DNA of 64,000 nt from Mikania micrantha (GCA_009363875.1 CM018695.1:65098907-65162906); one strand, 5' to 3'. Positions 13,231 to 24,808 are shown, counted from the stretch's first letter. Numbers and translations: made by a program. Notes: generated from the sequence alone by a model not told the origin.

Positions 13231-13505
13231 CCAATGATGTCTTGTCCTAGTGATAAGATGGAGGTATGAGGAAAGTGACAGGAGACTCAGGTCCTACGTT
13301 CGATTCTTGATCCCACCCAGTTTTACCGGTCTTCCACTGTCGTGCCTTTGGGCGGGTGCTTGGTTCGGGTTTTCCCTGGGAATTGGTGGCTGGTGGGCTA
13401 GGGGCTCCATCCGTCTGGACTAGTGGTCAGCTAGCTTGAGCATCTTTTAACCATTAGGGGCCGAGTACGGAGTAGCCAGCAGTGATTAGTTGGTCGTTAA
13501 AAAAA
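13231..13505 (+). mobile_element. tRNA-derived SINE with 16-bp TSD
   Basis: A 275-bp insert is flanked by perfect direct repeats ATATTAGTGGACAAAA (13215-13230 and 13506-13521), which are part of the SDR coding sequence. The left end has an A-box-like GTGATAAGATGGAGG and a B-box-like ACGTTCGATTCTTG (about 13300). The body is GC-rich and the right end is an A-run. These are the features of a SINE mobilised by LINE machinery. It splits the SDR ISGQN motif. Confidence 0.9.
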
Positions 13506-13521
13506 ATATTAGTGGACAAAA

Positions 13522-13784
13522 TATATGTATTGATGGTGGCCTGGCATTGTTAAGCCCACATGTTTATAATAAGTGGGTTCACATACCTAATAAATGACGT
13601 ATGGTTGTTTTACCGTATGAATGTTAAGTGATTTTGCATTCTATTATAATCAAGTTCCTTGTATCCACAACCAATGATATCGATGTATGTCTGTATGCAA
13701 TAAATATATTTGTATAGATTAATGGGCATATTTTACAAACCAAAAATATTAAAGAGGTAATAAACACTTTTATATAAATCGTTA
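13522..13784. other. SDR 3' end and flank
   Basis: The last SDR codons reach about 13575; the remainder is AT-rich flank without further features. Confidence 0.5.
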
Positions 13785-13792
13785 GGCATTAC

Positions 13793-14242
13793 CAGGGCTG
13801 GTCTAATGGGTCAAGCAAGTAAGCAACCATAGCAAGAGCTAAACCCTCAAAAATATAGGACCTTCAAATTATTAAAGAAAATTATATACAATGGGTTTTT
13901 TTTGGCTTGTAGGCTTTTTTAGCTTATGGGTTCAGAAAGAAATATGAAATACAACAAAGGCTAACAAAAATATTCTAATATACAATTGAAAAAGATTTAA
14001 AAAAATGATTACGAATTTTTTATTAAATAATTTGCATATAAAAAATTAAGGAAAAAATCTATTATAAACATTTTATACATGTAAATATAAACAATTTTTT
14101 AATTCCATCGGATATAAATTTTTAGTTTATTAGTGTCGGTTTCAAACCCGGATGAAAAGAGGATGGTTTTTAACATAATCGTTAGTGAAAGGCAACGAAT
14201 TTTTATTCCACTTAGGCCTCCAAAAAGGTTGAATCAGCCATC
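13793..14242 (+). mobile_element. hAT-type non-autonomous element, 8-bp TSD
   Basis: The element begins CAGGGCTGGTCTAA and ends with a partial inverted copy (TTGAATCAGCCATC). It is flanked by the 8-bp direct repeat GGCATTAC at 13785-13792 and 14243-14250. The 8-bp duplication and CAGGGC-type terminus are hAT hallmarks. At 450 bp it has no transposase frame. Confidence 0.75.
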
Positions 14243-14286
14243 GGCATTACTCGAATACTAAGGTAGAGACTAAGGACTAATTACTA

Positions 14287-15213
14287 TATATATAGGAGTA
14301 GGTTCATATACAAAATTGATTTTTTGTAAAAATGATAGGAACCAATCATATGTTGACATTTGTCATTTTAGTTAATTAATAAAAAAGGGTAGTTTAGGCA
14401 ATTTAATATTAATGGATATGTAATTGTCCATTAAACAAGGAAAGTGGGTAATCATTTATTGGAATCAAATTTATTCCAAAAATCCAATTGTATTCGAAAA
14501 GAAATATTCAACAGCAAATACGAATTCATCAGAAGAAAAAAAATCGCAGGAATTGAGATAGTGATTTTAAAAGAAAAATTATTGTGATAGTATGTGTTGT
14601 TATTTATAATAATGTCGAACATGAGTGTTAATATGTGTTGTCATGTGATAGCAGGTCCTATTTTATATAGAACGATGAGAATTGGGAGTTTTAATAATTT
14701 GTTAAATTGATAAATCGTTACATAATTTGCGGATATGTGCTGGTATGAATGATAGGATAAATGTTTGACACATTTTTAGTGTTGTTGTGTGCAGACATGT
14801 TGTAATTTAAAATGCCAAAGGACATTGACTTTGCAGTGCTATTATATGATGATATATCATGTACTAATATCACATATTATGTATATGAGTTGATATATGC
14901 TTACATGTATTAATAGCACATATTATGTGAATGTGTTGATATACGTTTCATGTACTAATAGCACATATTAGCACATATTGAAAAGGAGACCAACTTATTC
15001 CTTAAAAATAGTAACTGCTCCTGATTTAATGGAAAGCATGATATATGCAAATATGGAAATTCCTTTTGTGCCCTTATTTCCATTTTAAACAACATATTAA
15101 TTACGATCATGCCACTGGTTCTTTAATGATCATTGATCTTAACACATCAAAGGTTCAGATCGTTTCTCACTATTTTTACAAACTATTATTTTGTACAATA
15201 ACCTTACTCTATA
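14287..15213. mobile_element. TIR element C in TA tract
   Basis: The left end TATAGGAGTAGGTTCATATACAAAA and the complement of the right end (TAGAGTAAGGTTATTGTACAAAA) form an inverted repeat that continues into AT-rich sequence for about 45 bp. Both ends lie in TA dinucleotide runs. The interior holds near-tandem copies of a 50-60 bp unit containing TACTAATAGCACATATTA (14845-14980). A 68-codon frame at 15045-15251 runs across the element's end and is not considered a gene. Ends resemble elements A (15219) and B (62279). Confidence 0.6.
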
Positions 15214-15218
15214 TATAT

Positions 15219-15848
15219 ATAGGAGAAGGATCGGATACAAAGGGATTTTAACGTGGGAAGGATAGGAAGGATTTATGGCCCTTGATCAAATTAATCAATG
15301 GTTAGGATTTAGTGGTCCCCACTTTTCATTAAAAACTTACGTGATTTTAAAGATGAAAGGGCAAAAAAGGAAAAACCTACATTTGTTGACTTTTTTTATG
15401 GTTAAATCAAGTTCCACCATTATTTTAAAAATCGAATAACTTTTAAACGGTTAATCGTTTTTTAAAAAAAATTACACCATAAAATAGAGAATTTTATTAT
15501 CTTTAATTTGAGTATAGTATTGTTGTAGTTTTTTTCGATTTTTTTACGTGGTATGTGATTTTAGTGTTTGGTACATGATTATTGGTATTTAATTATGTAG
15601 TTGGTCCTTTAATTATGCATCTTAAATGACGGTCTGTGATTTTCATATAACGTGGTACGTGATTTAGTGGTCCGTAATTATGCAGTTCGTCATTAATTAT
15701 GTGTGTTAAATTACGGTCTGTAATTTGTTAAATCACGGTCTGTAATTATATATGGACGATATTGCCCTTTACCCTCATGACACATGTCAAAAGCTTGTGG
15801 CTTCCTACGCTTCTCACGTTAAAATCCTTTGTATTATAACCGTCATTT

Positions 15849-15850
<2 letters not shown>
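15219..15850. mobile_element. TIR element A in TA tract
   Basis: The left end and the complement of the right end share GATACAAAGGGATTTTAACG versus AATACAAAGGATTTTAACG, followed by the AGGATAGGAAGG-type block; the TIR is about 45 bp. The interior contains repeated TCACGGTCTGTGATTT-like words (15640-15750). The element aligns over its length with 62279-63004. No coding frame is present; the transposase family is not evident, and a TA-targeting superfamily is possible. Confidence 0.7.
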
Positions 15851-15882
<32 letters not shown>

Positions 15883-15949
15883 TAAGATGGTGAAAAAGGA
15901 ATAGTGGCAATATTATTATTATTATTATATATTGAGTATTCCCATTGAT

Positions 15950-15987
<38 letters not shown>

Positions 15988-16202
15988 TAGGTGTTTAATA
16001 CATGTAGTGACTTTTTGAAAATTGAGACTTGTATCATCAGAAGTTTTTTTAAATTTGAAAAATAGTAAATAGAGATAACAATATTAAATTGGAAAGATTT
16101 GCTTAAAAATTTGGATTTTTATTAAATTTGACAGATTTACTTAAATATATGGTTTTTATTTTAATTCAAACAATTGGTTGCCGGTGAGACGGATTTTGTA
16201 AG
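15851..16202. repeat. TA and TTA microsatellites plus spacer
   Basis: TA runs at 15857-15882 and 15955-15981 and a short TTA run near 15912-15930 are seen directly, followed by AT-rich spacer. Confidence 0.8.
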
Positions 16203-16579
16203 TAATTTTTTATATTATTTTTATAACATATTTGTGAGAATTTTGTATGATTTTATATTTATATAAAAATTGCTATAGCGTTCATAATGAGAGATGTGTT
16301 TTGCTCTGTAATTTATGCCTCTGCAAATGATATATAATACTCTTTCTTGAGAGTGTAATGTGATAACCCGCCGCAACGCGTGGGGCGAGTAATCTTCTTA
16401 AGGACTAAACAATATTAACTGGTTAAAATAATCAAATTTTATATATAATTTTTGTAAAAGTGTTTTAAAAAATATTTTTAACTAAATTATAATAAAATAT
16501 ATGTTTTTTAAAAGTAGAAAATAAGAATAATTACAAACCGAAGTGTTTAAACAATTAGATATTTATAATAAAATGACAA

Positions 16580-17043
16580 TTTTACAAAAATAGTTTGAAA
16601 AGGAAATGTTGAAAAAGACAACTTTTTAAAACACGAAAGTTGAAAAAAATGATACCCTTTTTATTACTTAACTTATTTAATTAAATGTATTTTCAATCAT
16701 CTTTATCTTAAAATATTTTGTTTAAAATTCTCAAAATTTCATTAATAAATATCTAATATTTTTTGTTCAATTCATGTAATACATAGCACTAGCCTATGGT
16801 TTTTTTGTAAAAAAGAATCAAATTTTTTCGAAACAATTTTTTTAAAACAAAATATCTGATAGAAAACTTTTAGAAAATGCAAATTTTAAAAACAATATTG
16901 TTATTTTATTATATTAAATATTAACTTATAGTTAATTTGCAACATATTTTGTATCAAAAATCATTTCATAGTTTATGAATATTTATTATTAATTATTTAA
17001 TATTTTTTTGTTCAACCCGTATAATATACGGGTATTAGCCTAG
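16580..17043 (+). mobile_element. Helitron-like 3' terminus in copy A
   Basis: A 17-nt hairpin CCCGTATAATATACGGG (17016-17032) is followed by TATTAGC and then CTAG (17040-17043), matching the hairpin-plus-CTRR layout. The next base is C rather than T, so it is either decayed or not a true end. The 5' boundary is approximate. Confidence 0.4.
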
Positions 17044-17130
17044 CATAGATAGTTATAAAATTTTAGATCATATGTAACGAATCACCTTCTATAATAAACC
17101 ATATTTAAATTTTGTTGATATATAATACTA

Positions 17131-17594
17131 CTAGGTTAGTACCCCACGTATTACACGGGTTGAATAAAAAAAATATAACAAATAATCATTAATAAAAATT
17201 AGACAATATGAGAAGATTTTTTAGTATAAAATATGACTAAAATTTTGTATAATTTAATACTTTAAGTAATAAAATAGTTATATTATTTCTTTAAACACTA
17301 ATTTTTTCAAAGTTTGTTTTTTTAAACATTTTGTTTTAAAATACTATATTTAAAAATTGTATATTTCATAATAATTTGGATTTTTAAAATGTGTTGTTTT
17401 TAATATTAATATATTTTTAATGTATTAAAAAAATTATTTCTTAGTTTAAAAATGTAAAAAAAGTATTAAATATTTAATATTATTTTTTAATATGAAGTGT
17501 ATTTAAGAGTAGAGAGATGCGGGACATCAATGTATAAGTGCTTTAAAAACACGGCATGTGTCTTTATAAACTTTGATTTATTATAATAGATAGA
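17131..17594 (-). mobile_element. Non-autonomous Helitron (464 bp)
   Basis: On the minus strand it begins TCTATCTATTATAATAAATC (from 17594) and ends with a CCCGTGTAATACGTGGG hairpin, then GTACTAAC and CTAG (17134-17131). The flanking bases are A before TC and T after CTAG, as expected for insertion between A and T without duplication. No helicase frame is present. It is duplicated in copy B at 51973-52437. Confidence 0.7.
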
Positions 17595-18773
17595 TATTTT
17601 AAATAAACGATAAAAAAAATCAAATGTTTTGACTTTCGATACACAATTTTATTATAAAAATCCAACGCCTTATCGTTTCGCAAATAGTTCCAAAGATTAA
17701 AAAAAAAAAACAGAAGTTTAAATCGTAGATACCACATGGATCACTCATCCAATTAACGTGGATCATCATGTAACCAGCTCTTATTTGGATTTCTGTCTTG
17801 ATCCGAGCGGGGTCTCCTAATTTTGACCGACTTTTAGGGATGATGATTATTTCATCTTTGATTTTTAAAACACACTAGAATAATAAAAATTCATATTTTG
17901 AAAAATTAAAACTGGAAACAAAAACACTATTAAAAATACATTAAAGCAACTTTTAATGGGTTGTATGTATGTGCTTTAATAAGTTGAACATTATCATCCG
18001 CATCTTGGTTTTGGTAAAATTTACATTGAAACGTAGATAAAAATATAAGCAAATAGTTATAAATTTTAGATCATATGTAACAACCACGTTATAATAACCA
18101 TATTAAATTCTGTTGGTGTATATAATGCTATTATATAAATGATAAAAAACAAATGTTTTGAATGCATAATTCTATTATAAAAAATCCAACGCCTTATCAT
18201 TTCACAAATAGTTCTAAAGGTAAAAAAACAAAGGTTTAAATCGTAGATATCACATGGATCACTCATCCAATTAACGCAGATCATCATGTAACCAACTCTT
18301 ATTTGGATTTGTCTTGATCCGAGTGGGGTCTTCAGGGTTCCTCTACTAATATCCGTAAATTTATATTTAAAAATTCAATTACTTATAGCATTATTTTTCC
18401 ATAAAGAAGATTTAAAATGCATGTACTTACTGCATTTCAAATAAAAAAAAATGCACTGCAAACTTTAAAATTTTAATAACTAACAAATCAAGAAAAAGTA
18501 AATAAGAATACATAAAAGAGAGTTTGAAAGATATATTCAATATTGGTGATGCACACCACGACATCCTCGGAAATCGTAAAAACTCATATTTTAATTCTAA
18601 TTTGAAACAAAACATTTCACATCTCAAATCGTAGCGGAAGTTTTAACAGAGTTTTAGTAATAACAAAAGTTGTTATCAGTAGAGATAAAGAGAATAAAGT
18701 ATAGTATAACACAGATATTTAGAAAGTTATCGATTTATCATTAAAACATTGCATGTTCAAAACATACATAAAA

Positions 18774-18870
18774 ATATATCATTTTAATTATCGACAATCT
18801 GTCCCAAACAAGCAATGTTTTTAAAACCGGACCGGACGTCGAACTGGTCTCTTTATGTTGGATCGGGTTA
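18774..18870. other. Junction between copy A and the old copia
   Basis: About 100 bp that is not shared with copy B lies between the duplicated block and the old copia 3' LTR. Confidence 0.4.
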
Positions 18871-19560
18871 TGTAACTTTCACAACACTTTCACAAGTTAT
18901 CTTCTACAAAGTTGATAGATGCGGAAATTCTATCAACTTGATTTGCAAAACAGATTGAAACAAAATACAGAAAGCAATTATAAATTCAAGGTCAAAGTAT
19001 ATTGCATTCAACTGTTAAGTTTACAACACTTAGCTCAAGCACTCTCTCGTGATTTGCTAACTAACAAGTGAAGGATTATATACTAAGACCTACAGCTGTA
19101 TCCTCGTAGGGATACACGGCTGGACAAAACACTAGAAACAAACGTATGCTAAATCTTGTATCTGTTATAGTCTTGACAGGCCAAGCCATATTAATTACAA
19201 TTAATACAAAAGATTCCATTGACTTTTACAATAAATACCTAAACAACAAAACGCATTAACTGCTGAGTATTTTTGTAGTCGTGACAAATCTTCATTGTTG
19301 CTGACTAACATCGGAATGTCTTCTATGTTGGTATGAGTGTGAGAAAGCAGCTCTGATTATTTCCATAAGTATCGAGAATCTTTGTCAGGGAGAAAGTCTT
19401 CGGAAGTCTTTGTCTTGGGAACCACTGATGATCAGAAGCACTGATAATCGATCAGAAGCACTGATCGATTTGAATCTCTAAGTACTGAAGAGAGGTCCGG
19501 AAGCTTTCAGTGGAAGAGAATTATCCTTCGGAAGCAGTGGTTCTTCCGAAGGTTAATTCT
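18871..19560 (-). repeat. Probable 3' LTR of the old copia
   Basis: The minus strand runs from third-frame remains into non-coding sequence with a TATA-like GGATTATATACTAAG (plus 19072-19086), and ends near TTACA at 18871. Its partner LTR is absent, so the start is only approximate (around 19450-19560). Confidence 0.5.
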
Positions 19561-19641
19561 TATCATTCAGTGGTTGTATGTCTTCCGAAAGTCCAAGACT
19601 TGATCCAGAGAGGTTTTGGTGCGCATCAGCCTTAATGGTTC

Positions 19642-20984
19642 TTACAGTCTGACCCTAGGCTGATGCCACCAAAACTTTTGTCCTTCGCTTATTAAATTTT
19701 CAGCTCTTCTCTGCACACGTATTGTAGCAAATCCTCCTTCAAAGTTGTTATATGGATTGAGTAAAGGAAGGTTTGCTAGGTCAAAGATGTTTGGAGCAGG
19801 GAGACCACATAGCTGATAATCCTGGAGTTTTACTGTGTTTCCATCGCAAAATTTCAACACAAACATCTTCTCCATGGATAAGTAGCTCCATTCAACAATG
19901 GGAAAGTACACATTTATGGGTGTTTCATCATGTCATCTTCTTGCTGCAGTCTTTCTTCTTCTGAAAGGACCATGTCTTTTAAAAGGAACTATTTGACATA
20001 AGAATGTACTTCCTTGTTCCTGTTCCTCCTGCTCTCTTTCATCATCTTCATCATCAGTAGTTTCTAGAGTTGCTTCTGCTATAGTGGAATCAGCTGCTTC
20101 AGTGGAAGCTACTTGAGCTTTAGTGGGAGTTCTTTCAACTTCAGTTGAAGCTATTGTTGCTTCAACGGAAGACTTTTCTTCCGTGAAACCCTCTACAGCT
20201 TCAGTGGAAGCCAATGCTTTCTTTTCTCCTTCCATCCTAGATTGCTCCTCGGGATCAGTAGTTTGTTGTTTTGTTTGACTTCTTTTGATTTTGATCAAAG
20301 AGGAAATGGGCATCTTCCTTTTGTTTCTTTTTGGAAGATGCTGCAGCTTTGGATGCAGCAACAGCCTCTTCACGTTGCTGCACCCTGTCCAGCTCAGCAG
20401 CCATCTCAGATACCGACTCGAGCAATACTTCATCAACATCATATCCCTTCTCCTGGAGGAGACCAGCAAGTCTCAGAATGTCTCCATCCATAGAGGTATC
20501 TGGTCATCCCTTCTTCTGTGATGGCCTTCTCTCTTCTTGTGCAGCTTCCTCCTCTTGAGTCAGTTTCCTTTTACCTTTATCCATTGCATTTGACTCAGAG
20601 GAGATAGATCCTCTGGCCTCACCAGATGGTTCATCGGCCAGGAGTTCATCTGAGGAGGATACCTCAATTATGGCTGGGCTTTCGGAAACAGTTGCAGCTT
20701 CGGAGTTAACCTCAGCATTCACTGCCTCCTCCAGTTGACCAACCACATTGAATGGTTCCTTAGTGGTGCCCTCATAGAGCTCAGGATCTGAAGAGAGATC
20801 TTCATAAACAGCCACTGTCTCAAGAGGAGACATGTGTTCATTGGTTGTTGTCTCAAGAGGAGACTCAGGTTCGATGGAGATAGAAGTTGTGGCTTGATTG
20901 GGGTTCTCCATGACAACCTGGATATTAGTCCCAGAAGGGGACCTAGTCTCAGAAGGAGACTTTGGGGTTTCATCAAGGGATTTG
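19642..20984 (-). pseudogene. Remains of the Sirevirus third frame (old copia)
   Basis: Downstream of the RT fragment the minus strand encodes pieces of an acidic, Ser/Thr/Glu-rich protein like the central part of the third frame in the intact Sirevirus. One frame runs 20984-20255 with a single stop at about 20504, and contains an alpha-helical Glu/Arg/Ala-rich stretch around 20440-20330. The frame then changes near 20270 and continues to 19642 with a STEA-containing repetitive acidic region and another stop at 19933. The function of this third frame in Sireviruses is unknown. The pieces match neither a viral fusion protein nor a polymerase. Confidence 0.6.
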
Positions 20985-21246
20985 GAAACTTAGGATTCTC
21001 AAATCCAGGTGGTTAGGAAACTTAGGATTCTCAAATCCAGGTGGTTGACAAACATACACTTCCTCATCGATTTTTCCATAGAGGAAGGCACTCTTGATAT
21101 CCATTTGAAATACTTTGAAGTTTTTGGCAGCAGCAAATGCTAGAAAAATTCTGATGGCTTCAATTCTGGCAACTGGAGCAAAGACTTCATCATAATTAAT
21201 TCCCTCTTCTTGGGTGTATCCCTGCACCACTAATCTTGCTTTGTTC
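20984..21246 (-). pseudogene. Copia reverse transcriptase fragment (old copia)
   Basis: The conserved copia RT blocks are read on the minus strand: KARLVVQGYTQEEGINYDE, FAPVARIEAIR, VFQMDIKSAFLYGKI and YVCQPPGFENPKF. After PPGFENPKF the sequence breaks: a 31-bp tandem duplication (20984-21015 and 21016-21046) is followed directly by third-frame sequence. The rest of RT, including YVDD, and all of RNase H are deleted. Upstream the frame continues across the solo LTR at 24814. Confidence 0.85.
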
Positions 21247-21251
21247 TTTAT

Positions 21252-24200
21252 TGTAACACCCCGACCGATGGCGGAAACGTTGGGATGCCACGAGGGATGT
21301 GTAGATTGTTCATAAGCTCATGGGCATCTAATTAAATCATCACATAACAATTAATCAACCAAATTAATTACATCAAAAATCATGTTCAGCATGAATTAGT
21401 TACATCAAATACAAAAAAGACTTAGCTAAACTAACTAAACTCTATTCGCCAGAATTTCAGTTATGTTAGGTAAGTCCAAGAATCCTATGTGATGATGTCC
21501 AAAATATGAGAGATCATCCTCCTCAACCTACTTTTCTTCATTCCCTGAAACATGTAAAAATCAAGTGTCAACTACGAAGTAGTTGGTGAGTAATCATAAG
21601 TTTTTATATTTAAAAATATTTTCTAAATGATTGTAAAAGTTTATAGTTTTCTGAGAAATTCCACATGAGTACCTGCGAGATAATCCAACACATAACCCAT
21701 CACACAATCACAAACATAAAGTCACATATTTTCAAATAATCATAGATTATCATAGATAATCCATCACATACATATTCAACCAATCTCAATCATCAATATT
21801 CTCAAATAGTATAAGTGACCATACATGGAATCGATGTGGTTAACCGGAGTTAAAAACAATGATTTCATGGAGTGGTGGCAAACCACGTGACAATACATGC
21901 AATCGTTGCGGATGACTGAAGTCAACCGTAACGACTCATGGAGTTGTGATAATCCAAGTGGCAATACGTGTAATTTTTGTCGATGACCGAAGTCAACAAC
22001 AATGTCACACGGAGTTATAATAATCAGTGATAATCCATAAACAATGATAATCCCATAATGTGAATATCATATTGATAAACAGGTATCACCCATGTGTTAT
22101 CAAAATAATATTTAAAATTGGTATACATGTTCCACCTCCGAGTTTAAAACAAAATAGTTTAAAAGGAGGTTATGAGAACTCACCTGAGTCCTTAGATTCA
22201 GTGTATTTGCAAAATGGCTCACGTACGTGAAATCAAATGCAACTCAACAATATGTAATTATCGTGCATTTCATATTCATAAGTATATGCATTTCGGTTCA
22301 ATTAAGTGTCCATGAGTGTTTACTTTTAAATCATTAGTGTTTCATTAACTTAGTTCTTTTATTCTAAATTAAAGTGTAACACCAAAGGTTTCATTATTAA
22401 TCATCAAAGAAATATAATTTAAACTTGTTGGTTTTTAATTATCTAATGATGATAATTAGTCATGCATTCTCGTGTTTTACTTCCCATAGATACATATGCT
22501 AAAGATAATAATCTTGTTCGTACACATATATACACATATGCATGATTACTTACATCCACCACCATTTTCTAAATTATTATAAAAATTCTTTTTGAGTTTA
22601 ATGAAATCATATTTAAGTTATTCTCATAAAATTTTAAGCCACATGAGCTCATAGTTTAAAATCTGTGTATATTATAATAGGTGGTAATCCTTATAATATT
22701 CATGCATGCATGTTTATTCATATATATGTTAATCCTTCAATTTATTCATAGTTTTGCTCAATTATCTTAAATTCGGCCCATAGAGTTCTTAGCCTCTAGG
22801 TTTGGCTAATCACATAACTCCTTCCTTCCTTCTCCCCTTAGGTTCACTGCCCACCATTAGGTTAAGCAGCCCCTAGGTTCACAGCTAACAGGTGAATCAA
22901 ATGACAACAGGTTCGGCCAGGCTCACGGTCCTTTCAGCTAGAACTAGACCAAGGCAGGTTCGGCCAAGGTAGGGGAAAGGTTCGGCCTAGATAGGTTCGC
23001 AAGGAGCCTAGGTTCACCGGGTGGAAGCTTCGGCCATCCAGAGGTTCGCTACTTATGGTGGTTCGTTGCTCCCATGTAGGTTCGCGGCACAAGGGTTCGT
23101 TACCTAGGGTTCGTTGACGATCACAGGTTCGTCCCTAGGGTTCGTAAGGTTGCTAGGTTCGCTGGACATGGGTTCGTTACCTAGGGTTCGTTGACGATCA
23201 CATGTTCGTCCCTAGGGTTTGAAAAGTTGCTAGGTTCGCTGGACATGGGTTACAGGTTCGTAGCCTTCCAGAAAGCATAGGGTTCGGCCATGGCAGCTTC
23301 GGCTAAAGGTTCAGAAGCTAGGGTTTTCATGGCAAGGTTCACGAACCATGTAGGTTCGGCCTAGCCATGCTCGTGGCTACAGGTTCGTTGACCTGCTTCC
23401 AGCCACAACCGATCCCGACCTTCATCTTCCCCCAACAGATTCGTTTCATGTTGTAGACCCAAACAACTAGTTCTACTCATCTATTCAAGTTTGTTTCAAA
23501 GTTTCCCAAGTATATAATTCGTTTAAAACACAAGAACTACACCGGTTGTTGTTTAGAGTGAGAAACATAAACAAAACTCAAGATTTACCTCTATATCTCG
23601 CCCCAAGCGTCAAGTTTCTTCGTGGTTTCTTGTTCTCCTCAATTATGCGGTCGTTTTGGCACCAAGATCTCTTGAATCCGCCAAGAAACGAGGGAGAAAT
23701 CCTAGTGAGAAGGTAGAGAGAGAAGGTGGTGGCGTTTTTGTGAGTTCTAGAGAGAGAGTGAAAGATGTAAAATGAGAAAGAAGAAGAAGGTTTCCTTTCT
23801 TATATCGCGTATCGTCACCGCGTGTTCGGTCCCGTCTTTATCACGATGAAACTCATAAAATACTCAGTTTAGCTCTTGAATCGTATTTTAAACATAAAAC
23901 ATTTTAATATTTATGTTTTGTTTGTATAAAAATAATTTTATTTAATTATGAGGGTTTCGTAAATGATTTCACTAAATTTCGTTAAATAATTTAATTAATA
24001 AATTGATTTATTCGAATTTATTTTAGGTTGTGATTTCTAATAAACGTTTTAAATTTCTATTTATTAATTTAATATCGTTAGATATTATTTCGTTATCTCT
24101 TCGAAACGCGTTACTTACGTACGTATTCGTAAAGAAAGTCACCTTTCCGAATCCCACGCTCGTATCGTATTTCGATTCGATTTACTATTTATGGAATATC

Positions 24201-24808
24201 GTTTCAGAATATTATTCTTAATAATTATATTCGTGTGAATCGTCACCCACGCGAATACATTATTAAGTTAATATTTCTGAATTAATATTCGCGTTTAAGT
24301 TATGTTCGTAACCTCACCATCGCGTAATTATTTCCAATAATCCTTTCATTATTTAATTATCTTGAATATTATAATTTCCCAATCCAAACCCACTAAAACA
24401 TATCACTGACACATCCATGATAGACCGAAATATGCATATGTATAGGGCATATGCAGGGGTAGATCGCAACCTCCCCAACACCGTCCCACCGCTATTTCGA
24501 TAAACCATGACCATGTGTCCTTGACTATGTTTAGCATCCCAAACACTAACAACTCCAAATTCCATTTTCATTACAACCACAATAATCAATAACATCTGAA
24601 ATGTAACTGCAATAAACTCTCTGGTTTCGTTTAGTTGTGTTTCAACTAAACTCCCCATGGTTTATGCATATAATAATATTTACTCAATATGTATACCAAT
24701 TATCAATAATATCATCCAATAATTCATTATCATTAATAATTATCTCATCAGGTCATAACAGTACAGTCGTACATATGTACGGACAACCCGAATTACAGTG
24801 ATGTTACA
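21252..24808 (-). mobile_element. Solo gypsy LTR (3557 bp) with TSD TTTAT
   Basis: The plus strand starts TGTAACACCCCGACC and ends GTGATGTTACA. Direct TTTAT copies lie at 21247-21251 and 24809-24813, and the copia RT frame resumes on the other side. No internal region or primer site is present, so it is a solo LTR. Orientation is set as minus by analogy with the Tekay LTRs (CGGGGTGTTACA at the 3' end; ACTCACCTGA at 22178-22187). It has GACCGAAGTC-type inverted repeats (21837-21995) and a GGTTCG-rich array (22900-23390). Short frames inside (24030-24221, 24353-24658) have no motifs. Confidence 0.9.
22900..23390 (+). repeat. GGTTCG-rich array with a 77-bp tandem unit
   Basis: About 19 GGTTCG words occur in roughly 500 bp. 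One 77-bp unit is directly repeated (23093-23169 and 23170-23246) with few changes. The array is internal to the solo LTR. Confidence 0.85.

Larger units (their letters stand above)
11817..13575 (+). pseudogene. Short-chain dehydrogenase/reductase (SDR) pseudogene
   Basis: The relic resembles plant SDR enzymes of the secoisolariciresinol/xanthoxin dehydrogenase-like group, NAD(P)-dependent oxidoreductases. Visible motifs are the Rossmann glycine motif TGASSGIG (11842-11865), the acidic strand end ADI, NNVG (for NNAG, around 12757), the catalytic serine region SMSSLAS (12915) and the YxxxK pair in YCCTK (12961). The C-terminal ISGQN/IDGG region continues at 13508-13575. A splice acceptor (GTGTAG) precedes 11817, so the first exon is missing or lies upstream of the solo LTR. 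Damage: the segment coding for the second Rossmann strand and beyond occurs twice (11904-12034 and 12594-12725); the frame shifts near 12807 and 13155; and a SINE interrupts the last part at 13231. It cannot encode a full enzyme. The exact substrate class is not inferable. Confidence 0.85.
16203..18773 (+). repeat. Large direct repeat, copy A (2.57 kb)
   Basis: This block recurs in the same orientation as 39936-40197 joined to 51303-53617. The sequences are nearly identical over the second part (only scattered substitutions and short length changes are visible between 17080-17700 and 51930-52560). The copies lie on either side of the nested copia block. It contains several Helitron-like ends (17040-17043 plus, 17131-17134 minus). 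Short frames at 18066-18627 are mirrored in copy B and show no protein motif. Confidence 0.85.

Noticed and set aside
16363..16395. A further Helitron end (CCGCCGCAACGCGTGGGGCG hairpin)
   Set aside because: The hairpin is suggestive, but the expected CTRR is replaced by CTTC and the flank is unclear; also seen at 40100-40130 only as part of the duplicated block.
24353..24658. 101-codon minus frame in the solo LTR
   Set aside because: No motif, LTR location and no conservation in related LTRs visible here.
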